Below are positions 1 to 5,230 of a DNA stretch of 6,668 bases, piece after piece (positions within the stretch are counted from its first letter, which is position 1; every line of letters begins with the position of its first letter). Position numbers and translations under genes: made by a program. The notes beneath the pieces were generated by a model. The model had not been told where the DNA came from and did not search any database. It saw only the letters and a program-made list of their open reading frames with translations. Where the stretch lies: contig JAISBQ010000134.1 in NCBI GenBank assembly GCA_031266115.1, forward strand, positions 1 through 6,668, written 5' to 3'. The DNA comes from Bifidobacteriaceae bacterium (GTDB lineage: Bacteria; Actinomycetota; Actinomycetes; Actinomycetales; WQXJ01).

Positions 1-24
1 GGGGCGCGCCTGGTCCAGCTCTGG

Positions 25-75
25 GTCGGAAACGTACAGATTTTTCATCAAGACAATCTTGTTTACGTTACCGAC
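25..75. repeat. 51-nt hairpin element, degenerate copy (R1)
   Basis: This is the degenerate member of a pair of 51-nt hairpin elements; the other lies at 161-211. Over 51 aligned positions I count 43 identities. The stem here has decayed: 13 of 18 arm pairs remain, with mismatches at element positions 6/46, 13/39, 15/37, 17/35 and 18/34. The loop core TTTCATYRAGACAA is nevertheless nearly the same in both copies. No gene covers it. It could be a non-autonomous palindromic repeat, a terminator or a protein-binding site; the sequence does not decide. Confidence 0.75.
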
Positions 76-160
76 CGTCCGTACTGCCGGCCCGCACAAC
101 CCGGTCGAGTGTTCACCCAGGTCACACGGTTGCCACCGGATCACGAGCCACGGTCCGCAT

Positions 161-211
161 GTCGGAAACGTACAGAAGTTTCATTGAGACAAGCTTCTGT
201 ACGTTTCCGAC
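161..211. repeat. 51-nt hairpin element, perfect copy (R2)
   Basis: The arms GTCGGAAACGTACAGAAG (161-178) and its exact reverse complement (194-211) form an 18-bp perfect stem around a 15-nt loop (179-193). The element ends about 20 nt past the stop of the - strand Ig-like fragment, so it could act as that gene's terminator, although no T-run follows on either strand. It shares stem and loop with R1, 136 nt away, and so is a repeat family rather than only a terminator. Confidence 0.8.
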
Positions 212-230
212 GGTCCCACGCCACCTGACG

Positions 231-515
231 TCACGCAGGCTGCTTCTTGGCGACCTTGATCCTGACTGCCTTCGATATGGCGTCATGCGCAGCACCCGTG
301 GTGTCCGTGAACCGGGCGCGGATCTTGTAGGTGCCAGCCTTGAACCTCGGAAGCGTGACGAGCACCTTGCCGCTCTGCGAGACCTTGAGCGCGGCCGACA
401 CCGAGTCCGCCTTCTTCGGGCCCCACGTCACGCTCACCATTCCCTGTGGCACGTCGCCGTTCGCCACGTTCACGCGCGGCACCTTGTCCGCGACCAGCGT
501 TCCTGGTGCCGTCAC
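231..515 (-). pseudogene. C-terminal Ig-like domain fragment of a secreted protein
   Basis: The 94-residue frame resembles the beta-sandwich (Big-type) domains that end many actinobacterial secreted proteins. It has a PRVNVANG strand, a TWGPKK segment, then VLVTLPRFKAGTYKIRARF and a short basic tail VAKKQPA. The LP-x-FKAGTYK motif is typical of such tandem domains. The frame starts at a GTG (515-513). Upstream it stays open only to a TGA at 617-615, with no other start codon, no signal peptide and no earlier domain. I therefore read it as the severed C-terminus of a larger protein, with the break around 520-620, just before the next gene's leader. Hairpin R2 follows its stop. A short expressed cytoplasmic protein is possible but less likely, since the fold normally works outside the cell. 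Confidence 0.55.
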
Positions 516-565
516 ATCGATCGTCGAAGCCGCGGAGCCCGCTGGCTGGAGGCGGCACCCGCCGC

Positions 566-571
566 TAGGGT
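566..571 (+). promoter_or_regulatory. possible -10 box for the membrane protein gene
   Basis: TAGGGT fits the actinobacterial TANNNT -10 pattern and would start a leader of about 65 nt before the ATG at 643. A small hairpin, GGCGG-CAC-CCGCC (551-563), lies just upstream in the spacer. No convincing -35 is visible, so this is tentative. Confidence 0.3.
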
Positions 572-642
572 GCTCTCGGGGCTCGCGGGGAGGCGGGCCT
601 CGGTCCTCATCCCCTCATCCCCGCTGCCGAGGAGCACCGCAC

Positions 643-1443
643 ATGGTCGTGGAACCGTTCAACGCCGTCTGGTTTGGTTTTCTGGGCGTGATGGCGCTCG
701 CCGGCGTGGCACTCCATCTGGTATTGCGCCATCGTCCTCGCGTCGTCCAGGTGCGGGTGTGCATGGCGCTTGGCGGCGCCTCGGTGGCGCTGTACACGTT
801 CTTCACGTTCAAGTCCATCGGCAACCCCGGGATGCCCGAGGTGGTGTTCTGGCAGAACCTGCCGTTCCACTTCTGCAACATCGTGGCGTGGGGGCTGCTC
901 CCGGCCTACTGGTTCGGCCTGCATCCGCCGCGTTCCGCGCTCATGGTGCGGGCTGTGGCCGCCCTGCGCACGGTGTGCTACTTCCTCGGCGCGTTGGCGG
1001 GACTGTTGACGTTGACTTCCCCGGTGATCGTGTACATCGGCCATCCGCTGTGTTCCGTGGAGTCCATCGGCTTCTATGGTGTGCACTCGATGAACGTGAT
1101 CCTGGGCACCCTGTTGGGCAGTCTCGGGTTCTTCAAGCCCACTGTCTTGGGCGCGATCAAGTCCGTCGGCTACGTGTTTGTGCTGATGGTGGCGGTGATC
1201 TTCCCGCTTGACCTGCTCATGCGGGTGACCGTCGATCCGAACGTCAACTACTTCTACCTGTTCAACCCGGAGAACGCGGACATCCTGGAGATAGCCCATG
1301 CGGCGATCCCCATCCCTGTCCTGTATTGGATTCCTTTGATCCCCGTTGCTGTCCTCGGCTGCCTCGGTCAGGCCTACCTCTACAAGGCGGTGGTTCGCGT
1401 GGTCACCCGCTTCTCCCGCCCCCGAGCCGCAGTGGTGGTGTGA
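643..1443 (+). CDS. TMEM164/YwaF-family integral membrane protein
   Basis: The 266-residue protein is almost wholly hydrophobic, with about seven membrane segments (roughly 8-28, 40-56, 73-92, 104-133, 146-164, 170-193, 221-247). It carries the family motif LPFHFCNI (73-80), matching the LPLHLC motif of Bacillus YwaF-type proteins, and a late NYFYL motif (202-206) like their GGNYM(F/Y)L. Conserved polar residues inside the membrane include H76, C78, N79, H148, N151 and N202. Human TMEM164 is reported as an acyltransferase acting on ether phospholipids. The bacterial members have no settled function, so a lipid-modifying role is inference only. I chose ATG 643 because GAGGAG (629-634) lies 8 nt upstream; the frame is open further upstream but without homology-like sequence. 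It stands alone between the Ig-like remnant and a hairpin terminator. Confidence 0.85.
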   Translation: MVVEPFNAVWFGFLGVMALAGVALHLVLRHRPRVVQVRVCMALGGASVALYTFFTFKSIGNPGMPEVVFWQNLPFHFCNIVAWGLLPAYWFGLHPPRSALMVRAVAALRTVCYFLGALAGLLTLTSPVIVYIGHPLCSVESIGFYGVHSMNVILGTLLGSLGFFKPTVLGAIKSVGYVFVLMVAVIFPLDLLMRVTVDPNVNYFYLFNPENADILEIAHAAIPIPVLYWIPLIPVAVLGCLGQAYLYKAVVRVVTRFSRPRAAVVV

Positions 1444-1450
1444 GGAGAAA

Positions 1451-1489
1451 TCCCGCCGTGCACCTGCACAGGTGCGACATGCGGCGGGA
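1451..1489 (+). terminator. hairpin after the membrane protein gene
   Basis: The outer stem TCCCGCCG (1451-1458) pairs with CGGCGGGA (1482-1489), and a nested stem GCACCT/AGGTGC (1460-1465/1470-1475) closes a 4-nt loop. It starts 7 nt past the TGA. There is no T-run, as is common for actinobacterial terminators. Confidence 0.55.
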
Positions 1490-1517
1490 GGGCGTGTCTG
1501 GCGCTCGGTGGCGGCGC

Positions 1518-1523
1518 TAGCAT
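1518..1523 (+). promoter_or_regulatory. -10 box of a leaderless gene
   Basis: TAGCAT (TANNNT) ends 6 nt before the GTG at 1530, the spacing expected when transcription starts at the start codon. No Shine-Dalgarno sequence is present, which supports a leaderless mRNA. Confidence 0.5.
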
Positions 1524-1529
1524 CGGGCC

Positions 1530-1940
1530 GTGCGGTATTACCTCGATGGCACCGTCATCGCCCATCTCCTGTCCGATGGCCAGGACTTTGGCGCGTTGCG
1601 CGACTGGATGGTAGCTCACGAGCGTGAGGCGGTGACATCCGTGGTGGCCCGGTGGGAGGCGACGGAAGAGATGTCCGGTCCCACGCAGGGCCGCCGCTCA
1701 CAGATCCGCGAGTTCGTGGCGGGGCTGCCACAAGTGCCGGTGTCGGGCAAGGCTGTCGAGGTGGGATCGTACGCGGTGGCGGCGGTGAGGCCGTATGCGG
1801 CGTTGCATGTGGGTATCGCCGCTGCTCATGAGGAGATCACCGCGGTCGTCACCTACGACCACGACGTGGCCACCGCCTCGCGCCTGTACGGTCTCGAGGT
1901 CGTGTCCCCTGGCTGGGATCCGGATTGGTATGTCGCCTGA
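1530..1940 (+). CDS. solitary PIN-domain (VapC-like) protein
   Basis: At 136 residues this is the size of a VapC toxin, a family of Mg-dependent endoribonucleases that cut tRNA or rRNA. The PIN pattern is visible: YYLDGTVIAHLL with D6, TSVVARWEAT with E43, the ALHVGIA helix at 91-97, and VVTYDHDVATASRLYGLEVVSPG with D110 and D112 at the C-terminus. The third acidic residue, normally the D of DALH three places before the histidine, is A90 here, so activity may be weak or lost. The GTG start has no SD but follows a -10 box at leaderless spacing. Usually an antitoxin overlaps just upstream; between 1443 and 1530 there is only a terminator hairpin. This is either an orphan toxin or a non-toxic PIN protein. 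tRNA-Ser follows 61 nt later. Confidence 0.8.
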   Translation: MRYYLDGTVIAHLLSDGQDFGALRDWMVAHEREAVTSVVARWEATEEMSGPTQGRRSQIREFVAGLPQVPVSGKAVEVGSYAVAAVRPYAALHVGIAAAHEEITAVVTYDHDVATASRLYGLEVVSPGWDPDWYVA

Positions 1941-1975
1941 CGCGGACGATGGCGTCGAACGGCAGGTGCGTAGGG

Positions 1976-1981
1976 GACAAT
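1976..1981 (+). promoter_or_regulatory. possible -10 box for tRNA-Ser(TGA)
   Basis: GACAAT lies 26 nt upstream of the mature tRNA 5' end, close to the 24-nt offset seen for the tRNA-Arg promoter below. The -35 region (GTCGAA, 1954-1959, 16-nt spacer) is only a fair match. Confidence 0.3.
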
Positions 1982-2001
1982 GGCGTAGCGCGTGAGCGCA
2001 A

Positions 2002-2091
2002 GGAGAGCTGCCGGAGTGGCCGATCGGGACGGTCTTGAAAACCGTTGATGCGGGATGCCCGCATCCGTGGGTTCGAATCCCACGCTCTCCG
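2002..2091 (+). tRNA. tRNA-Ser(TGA)
   Basis: The acceptor GGAGAGC (2002-2008) pairs with GCTCTCC (2084-2090), with discriminator G2091 and no encoded CCA. The anticodon loop is CTTGAAA (2034-2040), so the anticodon is TGA (2036-2038), reading UCA and related Ser codons. A long class II variable arm (GCGGGATGCCCGC) and a T-loop TTCGAAT in a GTGGG/CCCAC stem are both present. All arms are intact. Confidence 0.97.
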
Positions 2092-2129
2092 CTGAACCAC
2101 ACATCGCGAGCACTGTCCGAGGGATGCCC

Positions 2130-3164
2130 ATGAAGCCGCCCATGCAGGCGAGGCCGAGCGCCTCGCTGTGGCCGATCTCGCGACGGGGCGTGTTGGCTGT
2201 TGGTGTCGCCGTGGTGTTGGTGATTCTCTCGGCGGCGGGCTGGCTGTGGTTTCAGGCGTCCATGCAGACCCAAGAGCATGATCGGGAGCTTGCCCACGCC
2301 GTGGCGGATGCCCGGCGCAGGAGCACCGAACTGCGTGAGGCTGTCAAGGCGTTGGAGCCGGTCATGGAGCAGGCGCGGCGGGTGCGCGATGAGGCGACGG
2401 TGACTCTCGGCGCTGGCGCCGAGGAGGTCGCCGCGCTGACCGACGCGTTGCAAGTCGCGGAACTGATGGTGGCCAAGGTTGACGATCTCAGCTCGCGCGG
2501 CGTCTCCGACACTCTCGCCGCTGCCGCTGCTGCTTTGCCCGAGTACCAGGATCAGCTGGCGTTGGTCGAGCCTGTGCGCACCAACCTGACCGAGGCCATC
2601 GCTGAGGCGGAGAGAGCGATGGACGGGAAACGGCTCGGTGAGGCGCTGGAGGAGTTCCATACGGTCGATGCCGCGATGAGCCGCGCCGTGGGCGAGGCAA
2701 GAGCAGTGGCGGTCGCGTTGCAGCAGGTGGTAGACGGGCTTGTGGCGTCGGCCTCTCCGCCGCCCACGCCTGCGTCCACCGGGACTGAGTCGGCGACACC
2801 GGGCGAGGAACTCGACGAGGAAGAATCGGCTGAGGCCGAGGCGGCAGCCGAGGCAGCCGAGGCTCTGGCGACACAGATTGATCAGCTCAACGCCACGATC
2901 ACCGCCGTCAACGCCGAGGTTGCACGAGCGGAGGAACTCATGTCGGCCATTCTCGACAGATCGGATGTCGGTGCTGTGAGGTTGGCTACCCACGCGCGGA
3001 CCGCAGAGATCGCCCGCCTCGAGGACGTCACCACCCGGGCACGGGAGCTTCACGCGGACCTCTTCAGTGGGGAGACTGAGGCCGCCGATGGCGGCGATGC
3101 AGGTCCCGCCGAGTCTGGTGTCCCCGAGGCTGGCGTCCCCGAGGATGCCGGTACCGCCGGGTGA
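2130..3164 (+). CDS. membrane-anchored coiled-coil protein of unknown function
   Basis: I do not recognise a named family. The 344-residue product has a short basic N-terminus, one membrane segment at about 20-41 (GVLAVGVAVVLVILSAAGWLWF region), and then a long Ala/Glu/Arg-rich helical body with heptad-like spacing, probably exported with an N-in anchor. A Pro/Thr/Ser linker at about 209-225 and an acidic Glu/Ala stretch separate two helical blocks (about 43-205 and 240-320). The tail is acidic and carries a short repeat, GVPEAGVPED. Start choice: GAGGG (2119-2123) sits 6 nt before ATG 2130, whereas ATG 2124 abuts it, and the still longer frame would run back through the tRNA. The gene begins 38 nt past tRNA-Ser and may be read with it. 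A cell-envelope or division-associated scaffold is possible but not shown. Confidence 0.8.
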   Translation: MKPPMQARPSASLWPISRRGVLAVGVAVVLVILSAAGWLWFQASMQTQEHDRELAHAVADARRRSTELREAVKALEPVMEQARRVRDEATVTLGAGAEEVAALTDALQVAELMVAKVDDLSSRGVSDTLAAAAAALPEYQDQLALVEPVRTNLTEAIAEAERAMDGKRLGEALEEFHTVDAAMSRAVGEARAVAVALQQVVDGLVASASPPPTPASTGTESATPGEELDEEESAEAEAAAEAAEALATQIDQLNATITAVNAEVARAEELMSAILDRSDVGAVRLATHARTAEIARLEDVTTRARELHADLFSGETEAADGGDAGPAESGVPEAGVPEDAGTAG

Positions 3165-3165
3165 G

Positions 3166-3194
3166 GCGCCGGCCGGGTCGGACTGGGCCGGTGC
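3166..3194 (+). terminator. terminator after the coiled-coil gene
   Basis: A 9-bp stem, GCGCCGGCC (3166-3174) against GGCCGGTGC (3186-3194, one G-T pair), starts 1 nt past the stop and is followed by GCGTTT. Its downstream end touches the -35 region of the tRNA-Arg promoter. Confidence 0.55.
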
Positions 3195-3198
3195 GCGT

Positions 3199-3228
3199 TT
3201 GGGTAGGAGGGCTTCCAGCGAGTAGGCT
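3199..3228 (+). promoter_or_regulatory. promoter of tRNA-Arg(ACG)
   Basis: The -35 TTGGGT (3199-3204), an 18-nt spacer and the -10 TAGGCT (3223-3228) end 18 nt before the tRNA. The same layout and the 17-mer GTAGGCTCGTCCACGCT recur at 5589-5605 before the decayed tRNA. This repetition is the main evidence that it is a real promoter. Confidence 0.6.
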
Positions 3229-3246
3229 CGTCCACGCTCCGCACTA

Positions 3247-3319
3247 GCGCCTGTAGCTCAATGGATAGAGCATCTGACTACGGATCAGAAGGTTGGGGGT
3301 TCGAGTCCCTTCAGGCGCG
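3247..3319 (+). tRNA. tRNA-Arg(ACG)
   Basis: The acceptor GCGCCTG (3247-3253) pairs with CAGGCGC (3312-3318), with discriminator G3319 and no encoded CCA. The anticodon stem TCTGA/TCAGA encloses the loop CTACGGA (3278-3284). The anticodon is ACG (3280-3282), expected to be deaminated to ICG and to read CGU/CGC/CGA. D- and T-arms are normal, with T-loop TTCGAGT. Confidence 0.97.
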
Positions 3320-3328
3320 CACCTCGGG

Positions 3329-3348
3329 TGTGCATCGTAGGACGCACG
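3329..3348. terminator. weak hairpin between tRNA-Arg and the convergent toxin gene
   Basis: GTGCATC and GACGCAC pair around loop GTAG (3330-3347), with one A-C mismatch. It lies between the 3' ends of a + strand tRNA and a - strand operon, so it could terminate both. No T-run is present. Confidence 0.35.
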
Positions 3349-3361
3349 GGTCGGGCGCTGC

Positions 3362-3751
3362 CTACGCCAGCCATTCCTGGTCGGTGCGGCTGGGTGCGGT
3401 GGGATGCAGTAGCCACGTCTCCAGGGCGATGATCATGAGGCCGATCCTCTCGTTGCCGCGCGGAAACCGCCGCGGACTGACGAGTAGAAGCCGTGCGGCG
3501 CCTTGGCCGTCAGCTCGAGCGATTTCGGTCAAGGGGACGAAATCCTTGACGTTTTCCGTCACAATCCGGCGGTCGTCCGCCGCTGCTAGTGCGATCAGCC
3601 TGGCGTCCGGCTGGCCCCTGAGGTCGGCATCGGCGCTGACTGCCCGCACGTCGAATCCGCGCTCACGTAGTGTCTTCGCAATGACAGGAGAATAGTGTTC
3701 GTCGAGCAGTAACTGCTCCGTCACGAGAGGACTGCCTGCCGGGCTTGCCAT
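3362..3751 (-). CDS. DUF5615-family PIN-like toxin
   Basis: The product matches the DUF5615 (Mut7-C/PIN-like) group, small putative nucleases paired with RHH or DUF433 antitoxins. Signatures are LLLDEHYSP (14-22, acidic D17-E18), LRERGFDVRAVSADADLRGQPDARLIALAA (28-57, D49) and RIVTENVKDFVPL (62-74, E66, D70). It is the second gene of a two-gene operon and overlaps the antitoxin. Two starts compete. ATG 3751 (129 aa) has GGAGGAGG at 3769-3762, 10 nt upstream. GTG 3724 (120 aa) forms a GTGA overlap with the antitoxin stop and gives an N-terminus MTEQLLLDEHY, closer to family length. Either gives tight translational coupling. The RNA target is unknown. Confidence 0.85.
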   Translation of the reverse strand: MASPAGSPLVTEQLLLDEHYSPVIAKTLRERGFDVRAVSADADLRGQPDARLIALAAADDRRIVTENVKDFVPLTEIARADGQGAARLLLVSPRRFPRGNERIGLMIIALETWLLHPTAPSRTDQEWLA

Positions 3752-4143
3752 GCGGCCAAGGCCTCCTCCGCAGCATGCTCGTTTTCGGCGATCGCGCTTT
3801 CGATCTCCACAGGATGGCGGGAGTAGTACGTCAAGGCGAGATCTACGGCCGCCGTGGTCAAGCCCAACTCTTCAGCGGTGGCGGCCACCTTCGCCTCGGG
3901 TGTGCCACCTGTTCCCTTGACAGCGGCGACCACTTCCCAAACGTCGAGACCAGCCGGAAGGCCTGCTCGGCGACCGCTTGGACCTGACCGGAACACGACC
4001 CCAGGGGTTTCCCTCATCCGCAGGCCTTCATCGACGAGGTCTTGCACTAGGCCCGAGGGCGTCGTCCCATGGGTCGCCGCCCACCGGCGGACTCGGTCTA
4101 AGAGTGAAGTCTCAAAGCGAATCGACAGGGGATACGAACACAT
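3721..4143 (-). CDS. RHH-type antitoxin with DUF433-like C-terminus
   Basis: The 140-residue protein begins with a ribbon-helix-helix fold: strand PLSIRFE (5-11), helix LLDRVRRWAATHG (14-26), and TPSGLVQDLVDEGLRMRE (28-45). A linker resembling those of DUF433 partners follows (GVVFRSGPSGRRAGL, 48-62). After it comes a helical domain, DVWEVVAAVKGTGGTPEAKV...LGLTTAAVDLALTYYSRHPVEIESAI (67-118), of the kind that binds DUF5615 toxins. Its role would be to neutralise the downstream toxin and repress the operon. The ATG at 4143 has no SD: -10 TACAAT lies 7 nt upstream, so the mRNA is probably leaderless. A perfect 19-bp palindrome covers the -10 and the start site, which fits autoregulation by an RHH dimer. 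Confidence 0.85.
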   Translation of the reverse strand: MCSYPLSIRFETSLLDRVRRWAATHGTTPSGLVQDLVDEGLRMRETPGVVFRSGPSGRRAGLPAGLDVWEVVAAVKGTGGTPEAKVAATAEELGLTTAAVDLALTYYSRHPVEIESAIAENEHAAEEALAAWQARQAVLS

Positions 4144-4161
4144 GCGCTACATTGTAGCGCA
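4143..4161 (-). promoter_or_regulatory. palindromic operator over the -10 box of the TA operon
   Basis: TGCGCTACATTGTAGCGCA is a perfect palindrome with 9-bp arms and a 1-nt centre. On the - strand it contains the -10 hexamer TACAAT (4156-4151) and touches the antitoxin ATG (4143-4141). A protein bound here would directly block polymerase. The RHH domain of the adjoining gene is the obvious candidate ligand. Confidence 0.75.
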
Positions 4162-4234
4162 CGCTCCGATCACCCTTGGGCAGCGGCAGGTCGCGGTAGC
4201 ACCGTAGAGATGTCGAGCGGACATCGGTCGGAAT

Positions 4235-4471
4235 TCAGAGGCGCGTGTCCACAGTTGCGTCGAGGTCCATGCGCCAGGCGACCAGATCGACTCGTGGAAG
4301 CGCTTGTCGTCGCGCAACGAGCACAGACGGCGGGGGGCTCGCGTGTCCCACCGGTGTCAGCGCGGCAACCAGCTTGCCGTCACGCATCACCGTCAGCGAT
4401 TCGTCTCTCGACACCCTGTCGAGCGTGGTTCCGCGAGCGTCGCGCGATTCACGTCCTGTCACCGTCGTCAC
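4235..4471 (-). CDS. orphan Phd/YefM-type antitoxin
   Basis: The 78-residue protein follows the Phd/YefM antitoxin pattern. An N-terminal DNA-binding part ends in RVSRDESLTVMRDGKLVAALTPVG (19-42; compare the usual RVxxGExxxVTxxGxPVAxLxP). A short toxin-binding tail, LPRVDLVAWRMDLDATVD (58-75), resembles the LPxVDPxxLRxDLDxxxD tail of VapC-partner antitoxins. Start: GTG 4471, no SD, -10 TACGCT (4483-4478) 6 nt upstream, so probably leaderless. The usual overlapping toxin is missing: 91 nt with no gene lie between its stop and the next start. It lies 33 nt downstream of the deaminase-ASCH gene on the same strand. It may be a remnant of a lost TA pair, an antidote against another toxin, or a repressor. 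Confidence 0.75.
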   Translation of the reverse strand: MTTVTGRESRDARGTTLDRVSRDESLTVMRDGKLVAALTPVGHASPPPSVLVARRQALPRVDLVAWRMDLDATVDTRL

Positions 4472-4477
4472 CGACTG

Positions 4478-4483
4478 AGCGTA
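4478..4483 (-). promoter_or_regulatory. -10 box of the leaderless Phd-type gene
   Basis: On the - strand TACGCT (TANNNT) ends 6 nt before the GTG at 4471, the same spacing as at 1518-1530. No -35 is evident. Confidence 0.45.
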
Positions 4484-4504
4484 TCGCTGGTGAGGCGAAT
4501 AGGG

Positions 4505-5209
4505 TTACTGGGCGATGCGGAACCGCACGAGCGTCAAGGGCGAGTCCTCGGCCAGGTCCGGGTAGTGCCCACGTAGGCCGTCCCGAAGCTCACTGGCGGC
4601 GGCGCACCCTTCTAGGCGGGCGTCATCGTCCGTCAATGTCGCCATGGTGCGTGGCTCCAGTGAAGTGATCTCGGCTCGCAGGCGTTTCAGTGTGTCGGCG
4701 TCCTCGAAGACGAACCAGGCAGCGCCCACGGCGATTGGGTCGTCGAACCGGGTGGTGGCGGTCTTGTGGCCTGCCGCGATGGCTGCGTGGTAGCGACCGT
4801 CGAACCAGACCACCCGCTCCGGGCTGGAGTCTGGATGGATGTAGGCGAACGGGAGGAGGCGCCGCACCGGGATGGCGGTCTCGCCGTCAGGGGTCGGCAC
4901 GATCACCTCGCAGTCCGGGTGTTGGTCCATGAGGACCTGGCGGTCGCGGCCGCATGGGGGCATCACCGATCCGTCCGCGCCCACGGCGACCATTTTCACG
5001 ATGGGACCTGCGCCGGCCGAGGTTGCCACGCCGAGCGCCACCAACTCGGCGCATGGGCCGCCGGTGAAGTGGTGGACGTTGACCCCGGTGTGGATTCGAC
5101 CCAGCGTGTCCATAGCGGCTGCCGCTACCGTGTGGTTCGGGTCGCCTGTCAGGTGCGTGGCCTGGTCACGGGCCGCGCGAAGCAGTCGGCGGTCGAGGGA
5201 ATGCAGCAT
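4505..5209 (-). CDS. cytidine deaminase-like / ASCH domain fusion protein
   Basis: The 234-residue protein has two domains. Residues 5-105 follow the tetrameric cytidine deaminase fold: HTVAAAAMDTLGRIHTGVNVHHF (26-48), PCAE with zinc-ligand position C53 and general-base position E55, and PPCGRDRQVLMDQHPDCEVIV (84-104) with C86. The third zinc cysteine of PCxxC enzymes is D89. Residues 130-232 form an ASCH domain with the signature GHKTATTR (147-154), then TLTDDDARLEG (191-201) and a final LTLVRFRI strand. K149, T152 and E200 align with the Lys21/Thr24/Glu74 set of E. coli YqfB, an N4-acetylcytidine amidohydrolase. One protein could therefore deacetylate ac4C and deaminate the cytidine; this is inference. 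ATG 5209 is chosen for AGGAG (5221-5217) at 7 nt; the frame runs open to 5380 but without domain-like sequence. It stands first in a - strand block with antitoxin genes. Confidence 0.85.
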   Translation of the reverse strand: MLHSLDRRLLRAARDQATHLTGDPNHTVAAAAMDTLGRIHTGVNVHHFTGGPCAELVALGVATSAGAGPIVKMVAVGADGSVMPPCGRDRQVLMDQHPDCEVIVPTPDGETAIPVRRLLPFAYIHPDSSPERVVWFDGRYHAAIAAGHKTATTRFDDPIAVGAAWFVFEDADTLKRLRAEITSLEPRTMATLTDDDARLEGCAAASELRDGLRGHYPDLAEDSPLTLVRFRIAQ

Positions 5210-5230
5210 GGTGGGACTCCTGGGTTGGGG

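Noticed and set aside
331..642. N-terminal extension of the membrane protein
   Set aside because: The frame is open, but the sequence is low-complexity and antisense to the Ig-like fragment. ATG 643 has a good SD and starts the hydrophobic region.
159..1211. + strand open frame of 350 codons
   Set aside because: It overlaps the membrane protein gene in another frame, is Arg/His-rich and begins inside hairpin R2.
2055..2129. Earlier start of the coiled-coil protein
   Set aside because: It would begin within tRNA-Ser. ATG 2130 has GAGGG at 6 nt.
1698..3053. Long - strand open frame of 451 codons
   Set aside because: It is antisense to the PIN gene, crosses tRNA-Ser and lies under the coiled-coil gene. 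The product is His/Arg/Gly-rich with no domain pattern, typical of a shadow frame in GC-rich DNA.
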